Shown here piece after piece: positions 50,831-58,617 of a DNA stretch of 64,000 nt; positions within the stretch are counted from its first letter, which is position 1; every line of letters starts with the position of its first letter. A program made the translations under genes and the position numbers. The notes beneath the pieces are model-generated. The model was not told the origin of the DNA and searched no databases. It worked only from the letters and a program-made list of their open reading frames with translations. This stretch comes from Claveliimonas ammoniilytica (GTDB lineage: Bacteria; Bacillota; Clostridia; Lachnospirales; Lachnospiraceae). The stretch spans positions 1-64,000 of the forward strand of contig NZ_JAOQJV010000005.1 of the NCBI RefSeq assembly GCF_025567415.1, written 5' to 3'.

Positions 50831-51748
50831 ATGAAAATAGATAGACTTATCGGTATATTGTCAATCTTATTGCAGGAAGAAAAGACAACTGCTCCTGAAC
50901 TGGCAGAAAGGTTTGAGGTATCTCGAAGGACAATAAACCGGGATATTGAAGATCTTTGTAAAGCGGGTATTCCTATAAAAACTGCACAGGGTACCGGCGG
51001 TGGTATTAGTATTATGGATGGATATCGTATGGACAGGACGATTTTGAGTTCCAAAGATATGCAGATGATTCTTGCGGGTTTGCGGAGTCTTGACAGTGTG
51101 AGCGGAAGCAGATACTACAGTCAGCTGATGGAGAAAATCCAGACCGGATCATCAGAGTTCATCAGTGGAAGAGACTCTATGCTGATTGACTTATCTTCAT
51201 GGTATAAGGGTTCTCTTGCTCCAAAGATTGAGGTAATACAGAGTGCAATAGAAAACAGGCGTATCATACGATTTAAGTATTATGCTCCGTCCGGAGAGAG
51301 TAACCGAAGGGTAGAACCATATTATCTGGTTTTCCAGTGGTCGAGCTGGTATGTATGGGGGTGGTGTTTAGAACGTAAAGATTACAGGCTGTTCAAACTG
51401 AACCGTATGGATTGTGTTGTTGAAACAGATCGTGGATTTCTGTGCAGAGATGTACCAATGCCGGATTTGTCAAATGAGAAGATATTTCCGGGTGGGATAA
51501 AGGTAAAAGCTCTTTTTACACCGAATATGAAGTGGCGGCTGGTTGAAGAATTTGGACCGAACTGCTTTACAGAAACAGACGATGGAAGGCTGCTCTTTTC
51601 AGCAGACTATACGGATATGGAAAACCTTGTGACATGGCTTATGACATTTGGAGCAAAAGTAGAGGTGCTTGAGCCGGAAGAAGTGCGGGACATTATTCGC
51701 AGGAATGCAGAGGAAATAATAAAAATCTATGGAGGATTAGGAAAATGA
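50831..51748 (+). CDS. HTH - WYL domain transcriptional regulator (YafY-like)
   Basis: A 305-residue regulator. The N-terminal HTH_11/DeoR-like winged helix (DRLIGILSILLQEEKTTAPE, AERFEVSRRTINRDIEDL) is followed by the WYL domain (about 135-210; RIIRFKYYAPSGESNRRVEP, LVFQWSSWYVWGWCLERKDY) and the WCX C-terminal extension. WYL proteins sense small ligands or nucleic acid and often sit in defence or accessory islands. It overlaps the VOC pseudogene start by 4 bases and heads a run of small metabolic genes. Confidence 0.92.
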   Translation: MKIDRLIGILSILLQEEKTTAPELAERFEVSRRTINRDIEDLCKAGIPIKTAQGTGGGISIMDGYRMDRTILSSKDMQMILAGLRSLDSVSGSRYYSQLMEKIQTGSSEFISGRDSMLIDLSSWYKGSLAPKIEVIQSAIENRRIIRFKYYAPSGESNRRVEPYYLVFQWSSWYVWGWCLERKDYRLFKLNRMDCVVETDRGFLCRDVPMPDLSNEKIFPGGIKVKALFTPNMKWRLVEEFGPNCFTETDDGRLLFSADYTDMENLVTWLMTFGAKVEVLEPEEVRDIIRRNAEEIIKIYGGLGK

Positions 51749-52082
51749 GATTAGACGGTTTGGGGTTGTTTGTTGATGATATGGCAAAGATGATTCGTTT
51801 TTACAAGGATGTTCTCGGATTTGAAATTAAGGATGAAGAGAATACTTCCAATGTTTATCTTGTGAAAGACGGAACCCTTTTTCTGCTATACGGACGGAAT
51901 GATTTTGCGAAAATGACAAACCAGCGATATGAGTATATCAAGGGCCTGAATGATCATTTGTGCTTGAACCGAAACTTGAACCTTGGGGACAGAGAACCTG
52001 CTATATTGCTGATCCGGAAGGAAATCTGATAGAGATTGGTTCTTGGAATAAGCCTTATGAAGAAAAGGATCTGGAGGAGTAA
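51745..52082 (+). pseudogene. VOC/glyoxalase-family gene with internal deletion and frameshift
   Basis: The first 75 codons are a standard VOC protein (RLDGLGLFVDDMAKMIRFYK, NVYLVKDGTLFLLYGR). After EYIKGLNDH the frame is lost. A second frame resumes at about 51984 with WGQRTCYIADPEGNLIEIGS and ends at TAA 52080-52082, the normal C-terminus. The missing central part is roughly 35 residues. CTTGAACC occurs twice at the junction (51963 and 51975), so a slippage or repeat-mediated deletion is plausible. The product is probably non-functional. Confidence 0.75.
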
Positions 52083-52087
52083 GGAGT

Positions 52088-52774
52088 ATGGTATTTGACT
52101 ATAAAAAAGAATATAAAGAGTTTTATATGCCGAAGGGAACACCGTCTATTGTCAGAGTCCCGAAAATGAATTATATAGCAGTGAGAGGAAGCGGCAATCC
52201 AAATGATGAAGATGGAGAATATAAGCAGGCTATCGGCCTTCTGTATGGAATTGCATTTACGATTAAAATGAGCAAAAAGGAAGATCATCAGATTGATGGA
52301 TATTTCGATTATGTTGTGCCGCCATTAGAGGGATTCTGGTGGCAGGGTGAGCGTCGTCCGGGGGACGCCATGCTGCGAACCGACCGAGCCGGCAGGCGAG
52401 ACAGAGTATCCGGAATTGATTATGCTCGTAAGGAAGATTTTAAGTGGATCTCTGTTATTCGCTTGCCAGATTTTGTTACCAGGGAAGATTTCGACTGGGC
52501 TGTCAGGAAAGCTACGGCAAAGAAAAAACAGGATTTTTCTAAGGTTGAGTTTTTTTCCTATGAGGAGGGCTTATGTGTACAGTGTATGCATATCGGAGCG
52601 TATGACGATGAGCCTGCTACGGTAGATGCAATGCACAGATTTATGGAAGAACAGGGATATACACTTGATATAACGGATCAGAGAATGCACCACGAGATTT
52701 ATCTGAGTGATGCACGGAGGGTGGCACCGGAGAAACTGAAGACTGTGGTCAGACATCCGATAAGGAAGGCTTAA
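52088..52774 (+). CDS. GyrI-like small-molecule-binding protein with GC-rich insert
   Basis: A 228-residue protein of the GyrI/SOUL-like superfamily (KGTPSIVRVPKMNYIAVRGS, GIAFTIKMSKKEDHQIDGYF, DFVTREDFDWAVRKATAKKK, CMHIGAYDDEPATVDAMHRF, IYLSDARRVAPEKLKTVVRH). Such domains bind hydrophobic ligands and often accompany WYL or MerR regulators. Between GFWWQ and GIDYARKED there are about 21 residues rich in Arg (GERRPGDAMLRTDRAGRRDR) that I do not know from relatives. They are encoded by a markedly GC-rich stretch. The frame stays open. GTAAGGAG precedes ATG. Confidence 0.85.
   Translation: MVFDYKKEYKEFYMPKGTPSIVRVPKMNYIAVRGSGNPNDEDGEYKQAIGLLYGIAFTIKMSKKEDHQIDGYFDYVVPPLEGFWWQGERRPGDAMLRTDRAGRRDRVSGIDYARKEDFKWISVIRLPDFVTREDFDWAVRKATAKKKQDFSKVEFFSYEEGLCVQCMHIGAYDDEPATVDAMHRFMEEQGYTLDITDQRMHHEIYLSDARRVAPEKLKTVVRHPIRKA
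52346..52408. repeat. GC-rich in-frame insertion inside the GyrI-like gene
   Basis: About 60 bases with roughly 70% G+C interrupt an otherwise AT-rich gene, between codons for GFWWQ and GIDYA. The segment holds a GCGTC-GTCCGGGG-GACGC hairpin (52351-52368) and a GCCGGC core. Its composition and hairpin suggest a small palindromic repeat element that inserted in frame. Exact edges are uncertain by a few bases. Confidence 0.5.
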
Positions 52775-52778
52775 AGGT

Positions 52779-53525
52779 ATGGAATATATTAGAGTTACGA
52801 AAGAAAATCTTGAAAAGGAGCACATTTGCTGTGCCATTTCCAACAATAAAGATATTCAGGTATCATCAAAGAAGGCATGGCTTGCGGATAGATTTGATGA
52901 AGGACTTGTATTTTTGAAAAGTGTGGAGCGTGGCAAGTGTTTCGTAGAGTATATTCCTGCAGAATATGCATGGAATCCAATCGAAGCCCCTGGATATATG
53001 TATATTGATTGCCTGTGGGTTTCCGGGTCATTCAAAGGTCATGGATATTCGAGCGATTTACTTTCCCAATGCATTGAGGATAGTAAAGCAAAGGGAAAGA
53101 AGGGACTTTGTATTCTTGCCGCAGCAAAGAAAAAGCCATTTCTGGCCGATTCAAGGTTCCTAAAATATAAAGGATTTGAAGTCGGTGATGAGGCTGATAA
53201 TGGAATCCAGCTATGGTATCTGCCATTTGAAGAGAGAACTGAGACACCGGTATTCAGGAAATGTGCAAAACATCCTCATATAAATGAGAGCGGCTATGTT
53301 CTTTACTATACAAACCAATGTCCTTTCAATGCAAAATATGTACCAATCTTGGAAGAAACCGCTGAGAAGAATGGCATACCATTCAAGACTGTGAAGATTG
53401 AAAGTAGGGAAGATGCTCAGAATGCACCAACGCCAATCACGACTTATGCACTGTTTTGCGATGGGGAGTATGTTACGAATGAGCAGATGAATGAAAAGAA
53501 ATTTTTAAAGCTGGTGAGCAGGTAG
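52779..53525 (+). CDS. YoaP-like GNAT N-acetyltransferase
   Basis: A 248-residue protein: an N-terminal GNAT domain (about 1-150) with the acetyl-CoA loop VSGSFKGHGYSSDLL and CILAAAKKKPFLADSRF, followed by a YoaP-type C-terminal domain (about 180-248) with LYYTNQCPFNAKYVPILEET, a thioredoxin-like start. The architecture matches YoaP-family acetyltransferases of Firmicutes. The substrate is unknown. It starts 4 bases after the GyrI-like gene, so they are co-transcribed. Confidence 0.88.
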   Translation: MEYIRVTKENLEKEHICCAISNNKDIQVSSKKAWLADRFDEGLVFLKSVERGKCFVEYIPAEYAWNPIEAPGYMYIDCLWVSGSFKGHGYSSDLLSQCIEDSKAKGKKGLCILAAAKKKPFLADSRFLKYKGFEVGDEADNGIQLWYLPFEERTETPVFRKCAKHPHINESGYVLYYTNQCPFNAKYVPILEETAEKNGIPFKTVKIESREDAQNAPTPITTYALFCDGEYVTNEQMNEKKFLKLVSR

Positions 53526-53536
53526 GAGGAGACAAT

Positions 53537-53857
53537 ATGGCATCAACAAGAGAGTATCTGGACTTTGTTCTGGAACAATTATCAGGACTGGATGAACTCA
53601 GTAGCAGGGCAATGATGGGCGAATACATCCTTTATTACCGTGGAAAGATTTTTGGTGGAATATATGATGACAGACTTTTGGTGAAGCCGGTCCCGATGGC
53701 ATTGCGGCTGATGCCGGATGCCGAGATGGAACTGCCGTATGATGGTGCGAAAGAAATGATTTTGGTTGATAATGTAGATGATCGGCAGTTTTTGTATGAA
53801 CTGGTTGAGAGTATGTGGGAAGAATTACCGGAAAAGAAAAAGAAGAATATCCATTAA
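53537..53857 (+). CDS. TfoX N-terminal domain protein
   Basis: A 106-residue protein that covers the TfoX_N fold: EYLDFVLEQLSGLDELSSRA, MMGEYILYYRGKIFGGIYDD and LVKPVPMALRLMPDAEME. Stand-alone TfoX_N proteins are widespread in Firmicutes and are not proven competence regulators. AGGAGG precedes ATG. It is last in the run WYL-VOC-GyrI-GNAT-TfoX. Confidence 0.88.
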   Translation: MASTREYLDFVLEQLSGLDELSSRAMMGEYILYYRGKIFGGIYDDRLLVKPVPMALRLMPDAEMELPYDGAKEMILVDNVDDRQFLYELVESMWEELPEKKKKNIH

Positions 53858-53872
53858 GAACTAAGACTTGAG

Positions 53873-54054
53873 TCATTCAGAACTGGATGCGAAACAGGAA
53901 TACAGTTGAGTTTTTGGCGGTCTGGGAAGAACTTCACAATCCAGATTTTAACCGTGTGCAATTCGAGGCGGTTAGAAGTGAGGTGGGATTAAACAGATTT
54001 GTTATGACACCGACCAAATGGATTGAACAGACAAATGCTATTGGAATAGTGTAG
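53873..54054 (+). pseudogene. KilA-N domain fragment
   Basis: From about 53873 the frame reads VIQNWMRNRNTVEFLAVWEE, then NRVQFEAVRSEVGLNRFVMT and PTKWIEQTNAIGIV before a stop at 54052-54054. These are KilA-N phage-type DNA-binding domain blocks. Intact proteins continue well past TNAIG and have an N-terminal part that is missing here. A following frame (WNSVESIKDVAKEVKKKNPS, ending about 54110) may be the tail of yet another deleted gene. Confidence 0.7.
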
Positions 54055-54091
54055 AAAGCATTAAGGACGTGGCAAAAGAAGTGAAAAAGAA

Positions 54092-54140
54092 AAATCCTTC
54101 TGTAAAATGATATTAAATCAAATTACAGAAGGATTTTTTA
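54092..54140 (+). terminator. Terminator before the truncated TnpV
   Basis: AAATCCTTCTGTAA (54092-54105) and TTACAGAAGGATTT (54123-54136) form a 14-bp perfect stem with a 17-base loop followed by TTTTA. Confidence 0.85.
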
Positions 54141-54141
54141 T

Positions 54142-54234
54142 ATGACAACATTATTTGAAGAACAAGGTGGAAGATACGAATTGCAAGGCGATTACAGATT
54201 GCCTTGCGTTACATTGCCAAACTTTAAAATGTAG
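54142..54234 (+). pseudogene. Truncated TnpV remnant
   Basis: Thirty codons with the TnpV opening (TLFEEQGGRYELQGDYRLPC then VTLP) stop at 54232-54234, compared with 123 residues for the intact TnpV at 31258. The loss of the whole C-terminal part marks this as a relic at the right edge of the island. Confidence 0.75.
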
Positions 54235-54319
54235 ATCAGCAAGTATTGAATAAGCCTGCAAAGTTGACAAATGATCAGATATAAAGCTATGATTATTCAG
54301 AAAACTTTAATACCGGGAG

Positions 54320-54988
54320 ATGATTAATTTGAATTTGGATTCAACGAAAAAGAAACAGATGAGTATGCGCGTTGTAATATATTTATTCGGAATGGTGTTG
54401 TTAGCATTAGGGATTACATTGAATACGCAGGCAGGTCTTGGAGCATCAGCAATCGTGTCTGTGCCATACACGATCAGTCAGGGAACCGGGATGAATTTTG
54501 CAAACCTGACACTGATTGCTTATTGTGTGCTGGTTGTGGCACAGTTTTTTATCAAGGGGAAAAACCGGAGATGGATTGATGCGCTTCAGGTAGTGGTAAG
54601 CATTGTGTTCACTCGTTTTATGGCGTTATTCCAATATGTGATCGGTTATGAAAGCGGAGTTTTTATAAATGATTTGGTGGTGCTGCTGTTGGGGATTCTG
54701 TTTACAGGTATCGGTGCAGCTATGACTGTGGATATGAATCTGATTCCAAATCCTGGCGATGGTATCGTAAGCAGTCTGGCGGAACGATTTAACAGGGAAC
54801 TGGGATTCTGCAAGAATTGCTTTGATGCTTTTTGTGTGGTTTGTTCGTTGGCAATTGGGTTGGCGTTTGGTAATCCACTGATGGGAATCGGTCTGGGTAC
54901 GGTTCTCTCGATGCTGGGTGTAGGACGTGTGATATATTTTTTTAACAAAGCGGCGAAGGCGCACTTACAGCAATTTACAATGATTTGA
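54320..54988 (+). CDS. YczE/DUF6198-like membrane protein
   Basis: A 222-residue protein with about five transmembrane segments. The ALGITLNTQAGLGASAIVSV opening, NLTLIAYCVLVVAQFFIKGK and NLIPNPGDGIVSSLAE blocks match the YczE/YitT-like family of Firmicutes inner-membrane proteins of unknown function. The start is ambiguous: ATG 54320 abuts GGGAG, whereas TTG 54329 gives the proper 9-base spacing. It is followed 20 bases later by glycerate kinase. Confidence 0.82.
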   Translation: MINLNLDSTKKKQMSMRVVIYLFGMVLLALGITLNTQAGLGASAIVSVPYTISQGTGMNFANLTLIAYCVLVVAQFFIKGKNRRWIDALQVVVSIVFTRFMALFQYVIGYESGVFINDLVVLLLGILFTGIGAAMTVDMNLIPNPGDGIVSSLAERFNRELGFCKNCFDAFCVVCSLAIGLAFGNPLMGIGLGTVLSMLGVGRVIYFFNKAAKAHLQQFTMI

Positions 54989-55007
54989 TAAAATGGAGGT
55001 AATCGAT

Positions 55008-56138
55008 ATGAAAGTGGTCATTGCTGTTGATTCGTTTAAAGGTAGTATGAGCTCACGAGAAGCTGGGAATGCGGTCAAAGAAGGGGTATTGAGAGTGTAT
55101 CCGGATGCAGAAGTTGTGGTAAGAGCTTTGGCGGACGGAGGAGAAGGCACTGTTGAGGCACTCATGGAGGGGCTGGGAGGAGAAAAAGTTAATATAACCG
55201 TGACAGGACCGAATAATGAAAAGATAGAATCATATTATGGGTATATAAAAGAAAAAAATATGGCTGTAATAGAAACGGCTGCCGTAGCCGGGCTGGTTCT
55301 TGTTGAGCCAGATAACAGGAATCCTTTAACAGCAACTACGTATGGCCTGGGTGAAATGATAAAAGATGCAGTTACTCGTGGCTGCCGTGATTTTATATTA
55401 GGGCTGGGAGGAAGTGCCACAAATGATGGAGGAGTAGGAATGCTTCAGGCTCTGGGATGGGAATTTAGAGATTCAAAAGGTTGCGAAGTAAGCAGAGGTG
55501 CAGAGGGATTAGGAGCTATCGCTTCAATTTCTGATGACAAAATTCTCCAAATATTAAAATCGTGCAGGTTTCGGGTGGCTTGTGATGTGGAAAATCCGTT
55601 GTGTGGATTAACGGGTGCTACTTATGTATATGGGGCACAAAAAGGAATCCCTGATGAACTTATGAATAAAATTGATCGTGATATGGAGCATTATGCACAA
55701 ATCACGTCAAGACATATCGGTGAAGATTTTTCAAAGTTCAGGGGTGCGGGAGCAGCTGGAGGATTAGGATTTGCAGTTTTGAGTTTTCTGCATGCTGAGC
55801 TTATACCGGGAATTGAATTGATTCTGGATATCATAAAATTTAAAGAAGATCTGAAAGATGCGGATGTATTAATCACAGGGGAAGGTTGTCTTGATTCTCA
55901 AACAGCAATGGGAAAAGCTCCGATCGGAGTTGCGCGATTTGCACATAAATATCAGGAGTTAAAAGTATTAGCGTTCGCGGGCGTAGTATCTGATGGTGCC
56001 CGAGAGTGTAATGACAAAGGAATTGATGCTTTTTTTCCGATTATCAGAAACATCACTACTAAAAAAGAGGCAATGAATACACAGAATGCGAGAAGAAATC
56101 TTTCAGATACAGTGGAACAGGTTTTTCGCATCTTATAA
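55008..56138 (+). CDS. glxK: Glycerate kinase
   Basis: A 376-residue kinase of the GlxK/GarK family that makes 2- or 3-phosphoglycerate from glycerate. Family blocks are VVIAVDSFKGSMSSREAG, RALADGGEGTVEAL, ILGLGGSATNDGGVGMLQAL, CDVENPLCGLTGATYVYG, GAGAAGGLGFAVLSFL and VLITGEGCLDSQTAMGKAP. ATG 55008 follows GGAGGT and is preferred to one 15 bases upstream. It is outside the mobile region. Confidence 0.95.
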   Translation: MKVVIAVDSFKGSMSSREAGNAVKEGVLRVYPDAEVVVRALADGGEGTVEALMEGLGGEKVNITVTGPNNEKIESYYGYIKEKNMAVIETAAVAGLVLVEPDNRNPLTATTYGLGEMIKDAVTRGCRDFILGLGGSATNDGGVGMLQALGWEFRDSKGCEVSRGAEGLGAIASISDDKILQILKSCRFRVACDVENPLCGLTGATYVYGAQKGIPDELMNKIDRDMEHYAQITSRHIGEDFSKFRGAGAAGGLGFAVLSFLHAELIPGIELILDIIKFKEDLKDADVLITGEGCLDSQTAMGKAPIGVARFAHKYQELKVLAFAGVVSDGARECNDKGIDAFFPIIRNITTKKEAMNTQNARRNLSDTVEQVFRIL

Positions 56139-56219
56139 TCAATTTTTGATTGCGGATAACAAAATAGATGAAAATTCTTAAGGAATCTCTCAAGTTTTAT
56201 TAAGATATTCAAAAAAGCA

Positions 56220-56247
56220 TTGTTATTTCTTTCATACCTGTTACAAT
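56220..56247 (+). promoter_or_regulatory. Promoter for the phospholipid operon
   Basis: TTGTTA (56220-56225), 16 bases, TACAAT (56242-56247). The first in-frame ATG lies only 8 bases after the -10 box, so the transcript may be leaderless. Confidence 0.6.
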
Positions 56248-56254
56248 AGCAGAT

Positions 56255-56965
56255 ATGAAAAAAATAAATATAAAAGAGATCGATACAAAAAGAATATTCT
56301 GTACGTTGCTGCCACCAGTTATGGCATTTACAGTAAATTGTATGGTATACTGGGGAGCACCGTTATTTACGGTGGGAAGAACGGCATATAATCTTTCGGG
56401 AAATCTGGATGATCTGGTGCCATTTTTACCACCGTTTATTGTTGTGTATTTAGGGTGTTATATTTTTTGGGTGATTAATTATCTGCTTATCTCGGCACAG
56501 GGAGACGAGCACAGGTATCGTTTCTTTACAGCGGATATCTGTTCCAGACTGGTCTGTCTGGTGATATTTGTGGTATTTCCGACGACCAATACCAGACCGG
56601 AACTGATCGGTCATGATATCTGGACGCAGGCTGTAAGAGCGCTATATCAATGGGATGCACCGCAGAATCTGTTCCCGTCGATCCATTGTCTGGTGAGTTG
56701 GATGTGCTGCATTGGTCTGCGTGGATGCGACCGCATTCCGAAGTGGTATAAATGGGTATCGAAGTTTATCGCTGTATTGGTGTTTGTATCGACGCTGGCG
56801 CTCAGACAGCATGTGCTGATCGATGTAGCCGGCGGAATCCTACTGGGAGAACTTGCCTGCTATATCAGCAACCGGGGGGACGGATATAAGCTCCTGCAGA
56901 AAGTTACGGAGACCGTAGCCGGTTGGAGTGTCGGAAGATTGAGTGGGAAGAAGAATGGAAAATAA
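56255..56965 (+). CDS. PAP2-family membrane phosphatase
   Basis: A 236-residue membrane protein with about six helices. The PAP2 active-site blocks are FPSIHCLVSWM (SxxH-type, about residue 145) and LRQHVLIDVAGGILLG (His nucleophile region, about residue 190). It dephosphorylates a lipid or inositol phosphate headgroup. No ribosome site precedes ATG 56255, and the promoter -10 box ends 8 bases earlier, which suggests leaderless translation. It overlaps the next gene by 11 bases. Confidence 0.85.
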   Translation: MKKINIKEIDTKRIFCTLLPPVMAFTVNCMVYWGAPLFTVGRTAYNLSGNLDDLVPFLPPFIVVYLGCYIFWVINYLLISAQGDEHRYRFFTADICSRLVCLVIFVVFPTTNTRPELIGHDIWTQAVRALYQWDAPQNLFPSIHCLVSWMCCIGLRGCDRIPKWYKWVSKFIAVLVFVSTLALRQHVLIDVAGGILLGELACYISNRGDGYKLLQKVTETVAGWSVGRLSGKKNGK

Positions 56966-57983
56966 AAAGAAAACAATATTTAATGTGGTATTTCTGCTCG
57001 TGGTTTTTGTTGGAACAATCTATGGAGTATTCTATGGAGAAGACCTGGGAGAGATTGCACAGATTATAAAAACGGTCAATCCCCTGTGGCTGATACCGGG
57101 CGTTGCCTGCGTTGTGGTATTTATCTGGGGAGAATCCATTATCATTTATTATATGATGCATACACTTGGGATACGTCTGAAAAAGAGAACCTGTTTTTTG
57201 TTTTCATCGGTGGGATTTTTCTTTAGCTGCATCACACCGTCTGCTTCGGGGGGACAGCCGGCGCAGATTTATTATATGAAGAAAGAGAAAATCCCCATTC
57301 CGGTGTCTACACTGGTGCTGATGATCGTGACGATTACATATAAGTTGGTACTCGTTGTGATTGGTGTGGCGCTGACGATATTCGGGCAGGGATTTATTCA
57401 CGCATATCTGTGGAATGTACGTCATGTATTTTATCTGGGCACGGCATTGAACGTATTCTGTGTAACAGCGATGCTGATCCTGGTATTTCATCCAGTGCTT
57501 GCAAGAGACATCATGGTAAAGGGACTTGCCCTTATAGAGAAAATGCATTTGATGAAGCCGCGAAGATCAAGACTTGAGAAGCTGGAGGCATCGATGGACC
57601 AGTACCGGGCAACAGCGGTATATCTGAAAGAACATGTAAAAGTATTGATAGAAGTATTTGGAATTACTGTATTCCAGAGAGTTGCGTTATTTGCAGCGAC
57701 ATGGTTTGTATATCGTGCATTTGGTTTGTCGGGAACGTCAGCGGTGGTTATTGTGATCTTGCAGGGAACGATTGCAGTAGCAGTGGATATGCTGCCGCTT
57801 CCGGGAGGCATGGGAATCAGCGAGCAGTTGTTCCTTCGAATATTCTTACCGATATTCGGAAGCCAGTTATTGCTTCCGGGTATGATCTTAAGCCGGGGAC
57901 TTGGCTATTACACGGAGTTGTTTATCAGTGCGATATTTACGATCGTGGCAAACTTTACAATAGGAAGAAGAGAAGAGGATTAA
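56955..57983 (+). CDS. Lysylphosphatidylglycerol synthetase/flippase-like membrane protein (UPF0104)
   Basis: A 343-residue protein with about eight transmembrane segments, matching the YbhN/MprF N-terminal domain family (SVGFFFSCITPSASGGQPAQ, the SASGGQPAQ motif being characteristic; MLPLPGGMGISEQLFL near the C-terminus). MprF homologues flip aminoacylated lipids. Here no synthase domain is present, so a lipid-flipping role is inferred. ATG 56955 is used. It overlaps the PAP2 gene and precedes pssA. Confidence 0.85.
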   Translation: MENKKKTIFNVVFLLVVFVGTIYGVFYGEDLGEIAQIIKTVNPLWLIPGVACVVVFIWGESIIIYYMMHTLGIRLKKRTCFLFSSVGFFFSCITPSASGGQPAQIYYMKKEKIPIPVSTLVLMIVTITYKLVLVVIGVALTIFGQGFIHAYLWNVRHVFYLGTALNVFCVTAMLILVFHPVLARDIMVKGLALIEKMHLMKPRRSRLEKLEASMDQYRATAVYLKEHVKVLIEVFGITVFQRVALFAATWFVYRAFGLSGTSAVVIVILQGTIAVAVDMLPLPGGMGISEQLFLRIFLPIFGSQLLLPGMILSRGLGYYTELFISAIFTIVANFTIGRREED

Positions 57984-57984
57984 T

Positions 57985-58602
57985 ATGTTAGGAGTTTATG
58001 ATTACACAGTAGTGTTGACTTATGTGAGTGTGTTGATATCTATGGGAGGAATGCTGTTCTCCTTGAATGGCTGTCCGAAAATGGCAGTCGTCTGTCTGGC
58101 AGTATCTGGATTCTGTGATATGTTTGATGGCAAGATTGCCCGGACAAAAAAGAACCGCACAGAAGTGGAGAAACGTTTTGGTATTCAGATTGATTCGCTG
58201 GCAGACATTATCTGCTTTGGTGTGGCTCCGTCGTTGATCGCATATCGCATGGGAATGAATCACATTGTAGGCATAGCGATTCTTATGTTCTATGTGTTGG
58301 CAGGACTGATCCGTCTGGCATGGTTTAACGTGTCCGAAGAGATCCGCCAGAATGAAACAGAGGAAAACAGAGAATGTTATCAGGGCCTGCCAATCACTTC
58401 TATGGCAATTGCACTTCCGATTTTGGTTGTATTCCGTCCGCTGTTGGAGCGAGAATTTATTATTGCACTGCATGCACTGGTATTGGTTATTGGACTTTTA
58501 TTTATTACGAATTTCAGACTCCGTAAGCCGAAAAAGCTGGGACAGACTATCATGGTTATCATTGTGGCACTGGCAGTGCTTCGTGGACTACATGTCTGGT
58601 AA
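57985..58602 (+). CDS. pssA: CDP-alcohol phosphatidyltransferase, probable phosphatidylserine synthase
   Basis: A 205-residue membrane enzyme with the CDP-alcohol phosphotransferase signature, D-x2-DG-x2-AR ... G-x3-D-x3-D, seen as FCDMFDGKIARTKKN and FGIQIDSLADIICFG. Five or six membrane helices follow. The next gene is phosphatidylserine decarboxylase, so it most likely makes PS from CDP-diacylglycerol and serine. Confidence 0.9.
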   Translation: MLGVYDYTVVLTYVSVLISMGGMLFSLNGCPKMAVVCLAVSGFCDMFDGKIARTKKNRTEVEKRFGIQIDSLADIICFGVAPSLIAYRMGMNHIVGIAILMFYVLAGLIRLAWFNVSEEIRQNETEENRECYQGLPITSMAIALPILVVFRPLLEREFIIALHALVLVIGLLFITNFRLRKPKKLGQTIMVIIVALAVLRGLHVW

Positions 58603-58617
58603 ATGATGGGGGTCAGT

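Noticed and set aside
50650..51054. 134-codon minus-strand frame over the start of the WYL gene
   Set aside because: It overlaps the WYL coding region and has no recognisable domain or ribosome site.
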